Assembly: GCA_026874595.1 (NCBI GenBank)
Contig: CM049309.1
Span: 47,352,079-47,416,078 of the forward strand
From: Sipunculus nudus
Lineage: Eukaryota; Annelida; Sipuncula; Golfingiida; Sipunculidae
Length of the DNA: 64,000 bases
Direction of reading: 5' to 3'
The notes below the pieces were generated by a model. The model was not told where the DNA came from and searched no databases. It saw only the letters and a program-made list of their open reading frames with translations. Both the position numbers and the translations under genes were made by a program. Below are positions 1 to 13,764 of this stretch, one piece after another. The first letter of the stretch is position 1. Each line of letters starts with the position of its first letter.

Positions 1-70
1 ACTGTAAATAAAATCAGAACCTTTTCTTTTTTGGCTGCACCTGAAACTAAGCTCCATGAGCCTTATATCT

Positions 71-130
71 GTATGCAAGGGCCCTCATTCAGCATAAGCC
101 ATTGCAAGGGCCCTCATTCAGCATAGGCCA
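71..130 (+). repeat. 29-bp direct duplication
   Basis: The segment 'gcaagggccctcattcagca' starts at 75 and again at 104. Confidence 0.85.
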
Positions 131-1230
131 TAGTTGCTTTTTTTCGGCCAACTTTGTAAAACAATGTTCTATATCAGTCACTTTTTGGTACCATTTGACA
201 AGTTTTTATAGACACATTTGTAAGTCTCGTCAAATCTCGTCATGTTTAACGTCAAAAGAGAATATACGTGAAACGACGACAACTCGGTCACTTTTTATTG
301 AAGTCGGGTTTAGTTTTCTACATTGCTACGGTAGCATTCTTCCATTGAAACTGTTGAAAGTCTCGTCAACTTATAATCCATATTCAGGAACGTCATTAAA
401 GGAATATTTACAAATGTGCAGTCACTTATACACGAATGAACCTAGGATTTTGGGCCAAATAAGTGAATGTGAACATAGATTGGATAGAACGTCCCCCCCC
501 CCCCCCCGCCACAACCATTGCAGATTTCTAGATTTACAGTGTGGTTGGTCAAAATCACCCAAACACAATGAGAGTCTGAGAATATAAAACCACTATATAA
601 CTAGAAAGTCTGTGTGAAAAGTCAAATGAATCCAAGGGCACTGCATTACCTGTTGCCTTCTGACTTTTACTAATACCCAATATACAAGAAAATTATATGG
701 CAAGATCATACCCCTTTTCAACTAGCATGCGCACTGCGCGTTACGGTCGTCTGCAGTGTTCTGGTTCTGTGGGTAAAATAGCTTTGAGGGATTAGTTAAA
801 TGAACCAAGACTGATACACACCAGAGACTTCTCCAGTGGAACAGTACCTTTACAATAAAGATAGTTTTCACATTCATTTAATTTTATATATGAGCTGTGA
901 GTAATACCTACCTGATAGAGAGTCTGAGGGTTTAAATCAACTATATAACAGACGGCATGAGTTGCAAACTCTGAATACTTTATTTCTGAATAAAATGTCT
1001 TTTACCGTGCTATATAATAAGGGTTCATTTAATTACCTCATCTGAAAGTATTTGTAACTATACTCAAGTAAAAAAGCAATATACTGCATGTACACATACT
1101 TTTTATATTCTGAAAAATCTGAACCCAAATACAGTCCCTCAACATACTCTAGCCAAGCATGCTTCAAAAGCATTTCAAAAGTTATTACTTCACTCTAGTT
1201 ATAGTCGCCAGATACTAAAGTATTACCATT

Positions 1231-1270
1231 GTGTCTGTCTGTCTGTCTGTCTGTCTGCCTGTCTGTTTGT
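1231..1270 (+). repeat. (TGTC)n microsatellite within a dispersed repeat
   Basis: Tetranucleotide run followed by a segment ('aaaatgttatgaatggctta') that resembles one at about 31975, and by 'cagaaccttaaggctgcacc' (1557), which resembles the start of the window (15-50). Confidence 0.7.
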
Positions 1271-3529
1271 GTATCAATCAATTTTCTCGGGCATGTGTGA
1301 AGGCTAAGTCTGTAAACTCGGTCAAAATGTTATGAATGGCTTAGGAAAAAAAAGCTATTAATTTCTGTGCGGTCATGGCTTCGATGTATCTCGAAAAGTA
1401 TGAAATCTAATTTTTAACTGGTTTGTCAGACATTCCTGTGAGCAAAGTCTTCAAACTTTTTTTTTTTCATGCGGCCATGGCAACCAAGAAGCGTTGCAGC
1501 TCGAACACTAGGAGATACCATTTGTGTGCTACATCTAGATAAATTTAATCAATATCAGAACCTTAAGGCTGCACCTTATACTAGCCTCCAAGGTATTTTT
1601 TATTAGGACAAGGGACCTCATTCTGCAGTTACCATGGTTACGTATTCTTTAGCAGAATTTGTAAAATCTCTTTTTTTTATCTCGGTCAATTGTGCTGCTA
1701 AGATTATGTAATACTTTGAGCATGTATCTATACTTTTTACACTAGGCTGTAAAATTCGTAGAATATGGCAATCCTCGAATCCACGAAACCAATAAACCAG
1801 TGAATAAAACTACCTACATAATGTTGTCCCCTACTAATTAAAGGCACTTATGGCACTGATATAAATTGATTTTTTCATGTTTCAACAGTTAAACTAAAAA
1901 GAAGTTATCGTTCTTTTAGTTTAGGTGTTTTGACCAATATATTAAATTTATTCACCATGTACTTTGTCATGTACCGAAGCTCTGCAGTACCATACTAAAT
2001 TAATTTTGTGAATATGTATTTTTTGACACATTGTTTAATGGTGAGGTCACGCCAGGGTCTTTCTGCCAAGCCTGTTTTGGGAAATAACAGCTGACTAATC
2101 AGGTTAGTGGCACAACATGCGCGAGGCCTGGAACAGAGATAACTTAGGGAGCGGTTGGCGATCAAAGTACACTGGTGTCATGAAAGGTTGTTGTGAAAAA
2201 CTTTTTATAATGATAATGACCATATACGGTCACGTTCCTGAACTGAGGGAGTAACTCTGTTCAGGGGTGTTCGGTCGACAGTAATTCGCATCAAATTATA
2301 GCCTACTCCCGCAAGAGTAAAATGTTAGCACATTTAGCGAAATTTATATTCTATTTCAATTCCGAAATAACCTTTTATTTCTCAGTTCACAGATTGAGCG
2401 TTGTCGGTTCATGCATCTACCTGTCAGGAAAGGTTATTTGCAACTGTGAATCTAGGCCACAGTTCAAACGATCGCTATAAGGTCCCGATCAAGAATAACA
2501 AACTGTCTTTCTGCTGTCAGGTTACCTGTGTTAATAACTATGAGATTATTAGATTTTATTTGCCTCTCGTGTTATCCGGTTGGTTAATTAATTGACCTAT
2601 CGGCTTATATTTGATAATATAATTATGATTTCGGTCCATGCACACATATCCGATGAGATTTTTGACATCGTAGACAAGTAAAGGATTTAAAAAAAAAATG
2701 CGATATGTTTGTTTATTGTATCTAATCATTGATGCTAGGCAAACTTCTAGAATTATTTTGCGGTACAGAATTTTAAATTAATATACTTTTTTAAAAACTA
2801 TAAATGGTTATTTTATCATAATTGAAAATTTATTATGAGATATAATGTAGGAATTATGGACATATAATTTCTATTAATAAATTAATCCATTTATCCATAA
2901 AAGCAGACATTAATAAAGGTATGCACACAATTTATAATCAAGTTTGCAAATGTTATCATGAATTGTGTTTAATTATAAGTTGAGTAATGTTTGAATATAA
3001 AAGAAAACTTTTTTGATTTAAATATCTTTTTGTGGAGGTACCGACTTCCACTGTTTTAATGCTTCTTACACTAACTTACACTATAAATGGTTCGTTTTTG
3101 CGGGCTCCCTTTAAATGTGTGCCAGTCTGGCGCCTTCCTGTCAGGTGCGCGGGAACTTCATTCATATAATGAGCCCCGCGCTATCTCAGGTGTGAACCCG
3201 AGCCAGACAGCTGCTGGTTTAGAAACACTGGACAGCCATCGTATCTTTCCGAAGAGACTGCCCGTACTTGTCACACAGTCGTCTTCGGTCCCCGCATGTT
3301 GTTAAGCCTAATGCACGCTGAGTTATAAAACAGGTTTATGTAAGATAACTAGTGACCATCAGTTTTCAAGTTAATGTGATAAAATTTAACAAGGGTGACA
3401 ATTTGACCTTTTTTTATCTTCGATTTATCTAAAAAAATAATTGAACTTAAACCGGTAGACATTCACGTGTCAGTATCATGGGTCTTTTACATGAAGACAT
3501 CCAAAGCTTTTATGCAGTGATATAAGACC

Positions 3530-3940
3530 CAAATGCGGACTTTTAGTCCACTTTTTTTACGGGCTCGGGCTTGGACTCGAGGGTCATTCACCCGGTCTTG
3601 TACTCAGACACGTCGTAGGGCCCGAAAGTCAGACCGAGTCCATGCCAAGTTATAATTAAAAACTCTGTCACACATTAGAAAAACTTATGAACATTAACGG
3701 AGTAGTACAAAATAATAACTCTACATACTAAGCAATGCTCAGCATCGGGGGCTATAAATGTAACTTTAACCATTTAAGTAAAAGCATGTGTGAACTAAAT
3801 TAAAGATGTTCATGGTAACCTGAAATTTTTATTTTAAATAGTTTTTAAATGATATTTGTATTGGACTCGAACAAGAACCCGAGTGGCCAGGACTCAGACT
3901 TGCATTCGGACTCGGATGGTATGGACTAGACCACATAACT
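3530..3940. repeat. GGACTC-rich degenerate repeat
   Basis: Repeated 'ggactcg', 'agactcg' and 'ccgagtcc' hexamer-like words (3545-3640 and 3862-3930) separated by AT-rich DNA. No coding signal. Confidence 0.55.
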
Positions 3941-4129
3941 TCTTTTTTGAGAAAGAGAAATTATGCTCACACATTACCCAGTCGCAACCAGAGAGCTAGA
4001 CAGGGACAAAGACAAGCCGAGGTAAAGACCGACACCTGCGGAATGTTTATTTCAAGTCTTAAATTGACATAAAGACCGTTTTCGAGACCTATAACATAAC
4101 AGTACAAATTGTCTGTTGTAGGGTCTTTT

Positions 4130-4402
4130 AGGCAAAAAAAAATAAAATAAAAGGTATATGGTTCTCAGTCACCTCCCGCGTCAGTTTTAACCCCTCGCAT
4201 TAAACATTTTTATTTTGATTTTCATCTTTCAAGAAAATAAATAATTCAATTTTGATATGATTTCCTTTATTATTTTCATGCTTTTCCCTGATCATATGAA
4301 ATTTATATCTAAACATACATAAAAAGGTCAAAAATAAAATACCGCCCGCAGTGATTTCTAAAAAAAATGCCTGAGAACCATACCTTTAATTTTTTTTGCC
4401 TT
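4130..4402. mobile_element. MITE copy 1 (TA-flanked, about 35-bp terminal inverted repeats)
   Basis: Left end AGGCAAAAAAAAATAAAATA then AAAGGTATATGGTTCTCAG; right end GAACCATACCTTTAA then TTTTTTTTGCCT. Shortest of four copies. Confidence 0.6.
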
Positions 4403-5574
4403 GTTCGTCTTGCTTTTCATTTTACTTCCCCGCATGTGACTGCAATCTCAACGAGTTAAACTTTGACTAGCTTTGACTTTCAAAATGACTCGGCAAACAC
4501 ATGGGGTCCATCGGGACAACGCGGTGACTTTAGGGTGCGGTGTTTTCTTTTGCTGATGCACCATATGCACGACGAACACCTGTCCCTGTCTCCTCTGTTC
4601 ACTCATTATCTTGACCTTTGGCCCGATGCAGTGATTCATGACATAACCTTGATATTCCCTTGAACTTTGTTTGCAGTTCACCAGCTTGGAGGTACACCTA
4701 ATGTTGCCTTGAGGTACTGCATAAAACATGAAGGATTAATGAATTCACGAGATATTAATTTCATTTCAATCAGTGTTAGGGGACTATATGTTTTCTGTAA
4801 CCGTGCCCGCAGACAAGTGCATTTGTGTGTTGCAAACCATTAAATAATATTTAGCTCTACATAAGGGATGCAGGCGAGGCTGCTATTTTATATGCATATG
4901 TGTCATAAGCCATCGAGCTTTTCTTACAGAAGCGGGTTCGATCTGAATTGGTTGAAATAAAAGACTAATAGGAGGAACAACAAGAGACGTGTTTCCACTT
5001 TTAGCTACGAATCATATCACTGTTTATTCCTATATACCCCAACAAGGCTGTTACCTTGAGATAAATGCCGTATAAGGTTACTTTCTAGACTGTCTGGGAA
5101 ACAAAGAGAATTAATCTTAATTTATGTCAGAATGAAGGTTTGGTGTTAAGAGACATGGTACATGTTTACATGGGGATCCTTGGTTAGATCGTATAATAAT
5201 AGGGCCTGAAATTGGGGCGAGGTAGGCTGATCAGCTAATAAGAGTACATGAACTTGTGCTTTCCGATAGATTTTGATTGAAGCGTGTTAGTCACATAAGC
5301 TAGCATAATATCAACTCTGAACACTAGAATTTTGCAATCATCGGGCAACCCTCCCCCGGACGCCCGCAAATCAGCCACGGTGGCAAATCGTCTAAAAACG
5401 TCTTATTTGGCCCATAGTCCAAGGTTCGTTTGTGTACAAGTGACTGTACGTTATAATTCCTCGATGAAGTTCAGGAATTCGGGTTATGTGCTGGTTCTAC
5501 CTCAATTTATTTAAGGATTGCTTAACTAAGTACATCTGCATAATCGCATTCCTTTTCGGACTATGTGACAGGGG

Positions 5575-5790
5575 CTTACACACGATAACAAGGCTCGGGG
5601 TACCACTCCTGCGGGTCCTGGGTGTGGGTCTTCCCCATAATAAGTAAAACACGACTATTGGAGAGTCTGCCAATTAAGCGATGGCGCTCAACCGCCGTGA
5701 AATATCTCACCCCCTTGGCTGAGGTCGAACTCACGACCTCCCGTGTTAAAATCCTTTGCTCTTACCCTAGACCACGGAAGCCGGTCATCA
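5575..5790 (-). mobile_element. tRNA-derived SINE (minus strand)
   Basis: On the minus strand an A-box-like TGGTCTAGGG (5774-5765) is followed by a B-box-like GAGTTCGACCTC (5732-5721), the spacing of a tRNA head. The body continues through 'cagactctccaatagtcgtg' to about 5575. Extent of the tail is approximate. Confidence 0.65.
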
Positions 5791-6984
5791 AAATCAAATA
5801 GTTACTTCCTTGGTCCATTCCCGAAATGCTCTAAAAAATTCACGAGATTCCGTCCATGACTGCGTGGGTTTTGTTATGTGCAAACACACACAAAAACACA
5901 CACGAACGGGGAGGAAGCATACCCTCTTGGCGGAGGCAAAATAAATATAGCTAGGCAATCGGTGATTTTGCAATACGTGAGAAATATCACCCCAAAGTTT
6001 GATACAGCTATTGATAAAGAAAGGAATCATTAGCCCCTATAAGCTCTCTGTACAGGCGGTGGCCTAATTTGAAATCAGGGTCGTGGCATGGTCGCCAGCT
6101 GTGTGAAGTGGGAGTTGTCTGTTTGAACAAGATTGTTTTATAGGCGTGGTCTTGAGTTCTATAGAAAGTTCTTATATACCAAACCAAGGTGTTAATGGGA
6201 ACTGTTAGGGATACTCTGCGGTGTTTTTATATAATGTTTGGTCCTTTGCTTCTTTTTATTAAATAAAATATTTAAATAAATTACATATAAATATACAAAT
6301 TAAATATTTAAATGAAGCGGGACTCAATTTAAAACGAACAGGACAAATAGAGAAGAGAGCAGGTGACCAAGGCAGTTGCAGCACAGTCTGACAGATGGGA
6401 GATGTGTGTATTACAATTCAGTCAATAATAAGTTACCGGATTAATTTTTTTTGTTTGCATTTCTTTGCATGGTGATACAAAATAGTTGTGGATGTGGTCT
6501 ATTTCCTTGTATTTGAATTAAAATTGTTGCTTGGCTCAGAATTTATATTACGACAAACTGTAAAATGTAACATCAGTCTTAATAAACTAGTCATAAATGA
6601 GCAGATCAAATTTTAAGACAACCCAGGCAAGGCATTTATTAAAAGATATTGGCCGATCCCGTCGTTTGATGTAAATGCAGATAATATCTTGAAGATTTTA
6701 TAAAAAAAATTAGAAAAATGCGCACACGTTTTCCATTTTGTATTAACGTGCTGATAAGAGAGAAAAGGCCCGTCCAGTGTTTACCAAACGCGTTCAACAT
6801 CAGTGGGCCAATCAGACGAATCAGTTTTTGCAAATGACAAAAGATGGCGTTGCTTCATCAGCAAAAGCTAGTGACCTTTTTTAACTTCTGCACATGCGCA
6901 GTAGACCACCTCCGGTCACATGTTTTTTAATGTCAACAATGGCACGTGCGCTAGCAGCTTGTATATAAGCATTTTAATACATGT

Positions 6985-7460
6985 ACCTGAGGCAGTGGTG
7001 TAGTCGAGTCCACACCATCCCAGTCCAAGTGCAAGTCAGGGTCCAGACTACTCGATTCCGAGTCCTGAAGGTTCGAGTCCAAGTCCATCTTCTTCGAGTC
7101 CCAGTCATTTGGAACTCGTATCCAAGTCCTAGTCCGATACAAATATTCTTTCAAAGAAGTGGTAATTTTAGATGATCATGTACATGCTTAAGTTAGTTCA
7201 AACATATTTAACTACTAGTATATATTGGTGAATTACATGTAGCTCACGATGCAGAGACTCGTATATATAGTGTAATTATTTTGTAATTTTCGGTTAGTAA
7301 TTACAAAATAATTACGAAAGTCATTATAGTGTATGACATATTTTTTTCTTATCGACTCGAAAAGGACTCGGCGTGTTTTCTCGAGTCCTCAACTCCGAGC
7401 ACAAGTCCGAGTCCAGGACCCTCGAGTCCAAGTCCGAATACCTAAAATAGTGGAGACAAG
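6985..7460. repeat. GAGTCC/AAGTCC-rich degenerate repeat
   Basis: Dense 'cgagtccaagtcc' words at 7005-7140 and 7355-7445, with a near-palindromic 'ttttgtaatt...aattacaaaa' stretch between (7280-7312). Apparently the same family as the repeat at 3.5-3.9 kb, in opposite orientation. Confidence 0.6.
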
Positions 7461-7708
7461 TCCTACATCACTGACCTATGGGGCGTTATAAGAACTATTT
7501 CCCAGGAATAACCTGTAGTTCAACAATATATATAGCCAGAACTGGCTAGAAATACCTAAATTTTACTCATAAGACAAGTGAATAACTGATTTAACCGAAT
7601 TGAAAAAATAGGTCATGGGTCATCGTGTCCTTGGGCCCCTGTTAAGAACGATTTAGGAGGGACAAGACACGTGGCTATAGTTTAACATGAAATTATGCCA
7701 GCTGCAAC

Positions 7709-7734
7709 GAAAAAAAAAAAAAAAAAAAAAAAAA
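7709..7734 (+). repeat. Poly-A tract
   Basis: About 24 A residues; probably the tail of a retrotransposed sequence, though no source is recognisable. Confidence 0.6.
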
Positions 7735-10700
7735 CAAGGGTCCAATGACCCAAAGCTCACCTGTTATTTGTTCCTTTATAAATACTGGAAAAGCTAGAAT
7801 TATTTTATTTCACGTAGAAAACTTTTTATATCTTACAGTTGATTGAACAATTTGAGATGTGTATACATGAATATTTTTATGTGTATAAAAGTTTCTCATA
7901 TCCTGTTTAATGCAGTTTCAAAAATGACCGTGCAACCCTACTTTTGCCATAAAATGAATACATGTGGACAAAATTAGGTGACAACTAAACCCAGCTAAAA
8001 GAACAAAACTAACTGCACCATCAACAGACATAATTAAGGGACTCATCCTTAGATATACCACTGGATAGCCCGAACTGACCATGCTATTTTGCTAAAGAAA
8101 AGTATATAAAAGTATTTACACCTGAAAAAAGACAAACAATTATAAAAAGGAGCTTTTCATAAAAAAGTATAATACTTTTAAAAACGTATAAAATGGCAAC
8201 ACTTTGACTAACATGGGAGCATATCGTTCACAGTGATATTTGAGAAGTCCCTTTATCAGGACATGCGAGGTCTGAACATATAATCTTTATTATTATTTGT
8301 ACTTTGTTCAGTGGTGGACGGGCATATGACAGAAGAGGCCAAACACTAGTACACAGATAATGTTCATATTGATGAGCTACAGTAAATAAAAAGAATAAAA
8401 AACACAAAAACAAAATTATCGGCCATGATATGTGAAACTTTTTTTAATTAATCCATTAGACTTATGTAGTTGCTATCAAAGATCAACAGAATCTTAAGAT
8501 GCAATGCGAAATATGACTGGACGACTGAAACTTTAACATTTCACCAATAAATTTAAATTGGATCCATACGCAAGGCATATAATTTTTTCTACGCAAAAAG
8601 TGAACTGGTTTCTGATTTTATATGACGTTAAATCGAAAGGACCTCTCTTAGTAAAATTTCACAACAGTTCATGACAGTTCATATTTTATCAAATGCAAAA
8701 TGTTTGGTTTCTTTAATAAAAAAAGTTTACATAATTTTTAATAATTAACATATTTCCTTGCGTCGAGGATTTTTTTTTTTTTGTGGCCCGAACAATATCA
8801 TAAGACCGACGTGGCTCTAAGCGGTCAACATGCACAGCAGATATTGAGGTAATTAATTGAGATACTTCTTCGTTTTGTATTGAGGGAAACCAATAGCTAT
8901 AAAAGTGCACATCTGCTAACACTGATTACGAAGTCCTTTCTTTGCAAAAGCAAATAAAAAAATGCTAACAGTAAATAAATATAAACTAGTTTATTTATCT
9001 TCATGCAATGCAGTCCAATCTGTGAACTAATTACAGTTAATTTATTGATTAACCACCAGATGGCGCAATACCAGGTTTTAAAATATTTTTGGGGCGTTCC
9101 AAACACCAATAAGAATTGAACATCCCCTTTCGGCACAGAATAAACATACTCCGTAATATAGGAAATTTCACATTATTTTCAAATCAAAGGGGGTTTCAGT
9201 TTATTTTAAACAAAAAAAAATTACATGCAACAGAAATACCAACTAAAAAAGTATGCATATATGAAAAGTCAATGAGGTTATGCTGAATGAAACAAATTAC
9301 CAAGCGATTGTTCCATTATCATAAATATAATATTTGATACTAACATCAGGTATTTAAAAACTATATGATGCGAGGTTAAATATGATAATTGCCTTAGCCC
9401 TTGGTGTCATCACACTCTTTCAAATTATAAACATATTTAAATTATAATCATATCTGTCAAACTAAAAACCTTTTTAAAGAATTATAAAATATAACTATAC
9501 ATTTATTAAAAATAAAATTTTTAAAATTATAATGCTTCTTCCTTTATTCTTATTATGGATCATAATGCCATACATGTTAAAGTAAATTATTTAATATCTA
9601 AGACAAATTCAAGGGAAAAAATACAATTTGAGGAGAGCACGCGCGGATTGGTGTAACAGCTGGTTTAAAATAAAATATCTAGTAGTGATATCAGCTGTCC
9701 CTAAAAAGACACTGCCGGCCCAAAACTAATTTATAAATTCTGTATTAATATATATATATTGGTCATGATATAGTCAATGAACATAGCTGACCTAAAACTG
9801 ATTGACAACATCTATACTACTACAAGCAGGATTAAATATAGTGATTGGAACAATATACTTATCAGAAAGATTTGCAGATTTTGTTTATTTTGGATATCAT
9901 GTATAATCAGTGTATTAAACTACCCCAAACTGAATAAAAAAAAATCTGTATGTACACATATATATTTGAGCACAGTCGACCCCAAATGATCTCAAGATTC
10001 TGAACTAATGCATGCTGGACCAATATTAAGGAACACATGTCACCTAAATTATATGCATTTTCTATTTCAACAGTCTGGCATTTAAATGATACAGGAATTC
10101 TGTTCTGCAATATACTGGACACACACTCAATGAACAATACACAATGCAGTTCACTGCAGTTAATGTACGCAGTGTATACCACAAACTGATTTGGCGAATC
10201 TGTATGAACTATAGCTCACAGGAGTACTAAAAAAATAAATAAGTAATCCCATGGGCCTTGTTTGATAAGAAAATGAAATGGTGGACAATCAAAAGAAACC
10301 AACAGCCCCCCCCCCCCCCCCAAAAAAAAAATAAAGACAACCACTCAAAATCTCTGGACAAGCCCTACCCCATATGAAATACAGAACAAAGTCCCTTTCT
10401 CCCTCTCAGAGTATCAATATTTACTTCACGGCCACAAAATATTATGAAATATATACTTTCATTAAAATATAATACATTTTGTTCAGTTTTCAACACTATA
10501 GTTCTCTCAATTAAAATTTGTTTTATATATTCAAAAACACTGGCTAACATTAATGACAATTCAATAAGGCAACTGATACATGCACTAATCTAAATTTTTC
10601 TCAATAAAAGATGATGCATCACAGGATTGAATTAAAGGCCGCTATGACATTTTACGTCAGCATCGCATGGGTACTACTATATAGATATATATAATGTAAC

Positions 10701-12334
10701 AAACAAACAAATTTTCATCTTAAAAATAACATGATCAAAACCTGATAATATTAATAAAACCTTTGTGCTTTTCTGCAGAATGTTTTTACTCACATATTTC
10801 TTGCTATAAATAATCTGGTTGCAGCACAATAAAAAAATTACAACTGAAGTATTCACAAAGAAAATTGTGGACAGTGCAACCATTTACTCAGCCCCCACAC
10901 AAACAATGATAACTAATTATTAGGACAGCGAGATTATAACAATTTCACAAGAATATCATATTTTCATGAATTAAGTGAACCACTATAAGTGATGTGTATT
11001 TTTCACATTCAACTGAAAAATTAATTGTCAAACAATATCAACCTCTAAATACTTATATTTGTCCAAGGCCATTCTAGCCACTTTGCAACAGGGTTAACAG
11101 AACTCCACATTTCCTACAAACTCATGCACGTTATGTTTTGCATTCTGCAGATCACAAAGTATCTCTTGAGAAACATAAAAAGGATCAATCCCCGAGAAAT
11201 ATGACAAGGTTATGAAGTCAGTATAAAGGTTGAACCAATTTGCCAAGGCTCAGAGAAAAGATTTAACAAAAAGAAGTATCTAATTGACCCATAACATTTC
11301 ATACCTGTGACAACTTCTACTGTGGCACACTACAATACAAAAGATGAAATACCCTTCTTTGATATGGAAGGCTCAACATAATACCAGACTGTATTTTTTT
11401 CATATAAATATACCTATCAATCCAATTGACTCTTCAAAGCAATCTTATCAAAAGCAATGAAGTTGTGAAATTGTCCCTATTAATGTTAGAATGAAAGCCA
11501 GCCTGATGAACAGACAGGGGGTAGGAGTCCCATACAATTACCATACTGGTATGATATGCCTATGTTGATTATACATATACAATTATATAAAAAAAAATGA
11601 TTTATCCATTTGGATCATTTCACATGTTGGGTGCAGTTGTTTCCTTGGTCACATTTTATCACCAAAAAAAAAACTGCCATACTGGTATGTATGGAATGTA
11701 TCGGTAAAATGTTGTTTGTTGTAAATGAAGAGAGTATTCCTGTGCAGTATCACGTTTTGGCTCACATGGTAAACTATATATATACACAAAAAAAGAGGTT
11801 ATCGCAGTATCGCAGGCATCTATTGACTAACAAGCTATGGAAACTTGTACCCCTCAGCAAACACAATAGAAACTAGACAAAACAGGAACAATTTTAAATG
11901 TCATAACAACATAAAAACATTAAGAAACACTGACCTAATTGTCATGCAGAATATCAATATGACATCGTGTAAAAAGCACACTTAATATCACATAAATTAA
12001 CAATTTATGAAACAATCTCACATTTAAAGTAAGCCATTTTTAATTTACTGCATTGTCTGTTGATAGAAAAAACTTTCGTAAGCTTAATTACAAGCCTTAA
12101 TAAAAGAATTTTCAATATGAAGTGAATAGAGGATTCAACTTTATACTAAAGTCTTTGGCAGCTATGCTTTCACAGACCTTGTTTCAGCAAGCTGCTCTGG
12201 CACCTATTTCATGAATAATGAACAAGGCATCGAAACAATGAAAAGACATTGGTACATTTGTTTAATGCAGCTGCAAGAGCACACTGCTGTTAGTACTAGA
12301 GAAAACATTAGGCACTACCAAGATTGCATCAATA

Positions 12335-12662
12335 AGGCAAAAAAAAAAAAGAAAAAGGTTTGGTTCTCAGACACTTTTTTTCAGAAATTAGTGCGAATGG
12401 GCAATTTTTCTTTTTTACTTTTATTTGTATGTTTTTGAAAAAAGTCATATGATCATGGAAAAACATGATAATTATTGAAATTTTTTTTGCTTAACATGAC
12501 AAAGTAAATCTTATCAAAATTGTATTGTCTTCTTGAAAGAAATGTCCGAGTGGCTGGAATTCTGGAGTTTCTGTTGAAATTCAAAATAATAAAATTTTGA
12601 TGAGGGGGTAAAAATTGATTGCGTGTGGTGCCTGAAAACCATACCTTTTATTTTTTTTGCCT
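12335..12662. mobile_element. MITE copy 2
   Basis: Left end AGGC plus A-tract plus GGTTTGGTTCTCAG; right end CCTGAAAACCATACC, then a T-tract, then GCCT. Flanked by TA on both sides (aaTA|AGGC, GCCT|TAta). Confidence 0.75.
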
Positions 12663-13396
12663 TATATGACCAATCAAATAAAGCCATGTAAACCTGTTTT
12701 TTGTCCATTTGTTTTGTTCAGACAGCTGATGAACAGTTAATTATTTACTTTTGTTCTTTGGACCCAATTTGCAGTTTTGATTTGAACCTGACCACTTGCA
12801 GGTTTGTTCACTATTAATGAAATATAAGCCAGAGTGGATTGCTGAATCAAGGTCTGTGAGAGTTTAGCTGCCACACACTTGATAGATAAGACTATTCTGC
12901 CATGGCAGTTGTACACACACACCCTGCATCCCATTTTCAACATTTCCAAACTTTACTGGTAAAATTTTAATGAGGCACCAAGTAACAGTTACTTCAGAAT
13001 AAATTTACATAGTAACTGAATATGAATACAAAAATTTACATCTGCCTTAAAATTTGACATCTCTGAGGGAAGAAAATATATTTTTGTACATCATTTTGGT
13101 ATATTTAGTCTTATATTCAGAAATAAATCACTCAAGCTGCAAGACTCTCTGTCCTACAGTTGCTGAAAGAGAAACCATAGTCCTTTGCAGACTGACACAG
13201 AGTAAACCCTCACCTAACACCCACCTCAGTTTAGCGACCATCTTAAAAAATTACCATTTTTTCTTGGTTTAAATTCTAATTTTCTCTTTACATAAGACCT
13301 GGCTCAGGGAACCACCTCAAAAATGTGACCGCTTTATCAGGGTCCCGTTGGTGGTCATAATTTCAAAGTTTCACAGTATATTCAGAAACCGACATT

Positions 13397-13402
13397 TTTA
13401 TT
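13397..13402 (-). promoter_or_regulatory. Candidate poly(A) signal of the Dmrt gene
   Basis: AATAAA on the minus strand about 125 nt downstream of the Dmrt stop codon. In AT-rich DNA the hexamer is common, so this rests on position only. Confidence 0.4.
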
Positions 13403-13525
13403 TCACAAGTTTACAAACTGAAAACAGTCACAGCAGTGATCATGCTACATACTCCTGATTTGAACAGCACAGTTCAATTCCAAATCAGGTTGACAGTCTG
13501 CTGGAGGCCTTGCTATGGTATCAGT

Positions 13526-13764
13526 CTACTGCAAAGGGGGTTCCTGGGCGTAGGGACTGGAAATGGGTTCAAACTGAGGCACAGTCATCATCGGATGGCT
13601 TGGGGTACACAGAGACACCGGTGGTGTTGGCGTATATGCTACACGGTGGTAGGTGTGTACTGGTGGCGTGTACCAGTGACGCTGTGAACCATTCATGTCT
13701 GGTGAGGGCATCTGAACCAGCGGCGGTGGAGGAGGTGGGTTTCCAACATCAACTTGTAAGTTTT
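13526..13764 (-). CDS. Dmrt C-terminal exon
   Basis: Acceptor GGTTATTTACAG|AAAACTT; the frame closes at TAG (13528-13526). It encodes a Pro/Tyr/His-rich tail without a known domain, including [14 protein letters not shown] and [13 protein letters not shown] minus-strand AATAAA at 13402-13397, about 125 nt past the stop, is a candidate poly(A) signal. Confidence 0.75.

Larger units (their letters stand above)
1..5574. other. Gene-free AT-rich region
   Basis: No open frame here resembles a known protein or joins plausibly by splicing. Besides the repeats listed separately, 2.0-3.4 kb is more mixed in composition ('gcgcgggaacttcattcata' near 3150) but shows no recognisable feature. Confidence 0.5.
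5791..13396. other. Gene-free AT-rich region downstream of Dmrt
   Basis: Apart from the GAGTCC repeat, the poly-A tract, a poly-C run (about 10306-10321) and MITE copy 2, nothing is recognised. Part of 9.7-13.4 kb could be 3' UTR or downstream intron of the Dmrt gene, but there is no direct sign of it. Confidence 0.45.

Noticed and set aside
102-587. 161-residue open frame at the window start
   Set aside because: Composition looks random, it crosses a 29-bp duplication and a poly-C run, and shows no domain or splice context.
3087-3305. 72-residue open frame in a GC-richer patch
   Set aside because: No recognisable motif; the patch may be an old repeat.
6951-7175. Val/Gln/Arg-rich frames on both strands
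   Set aside because: Product of the degenerate GAGTCC repeat, not coding.
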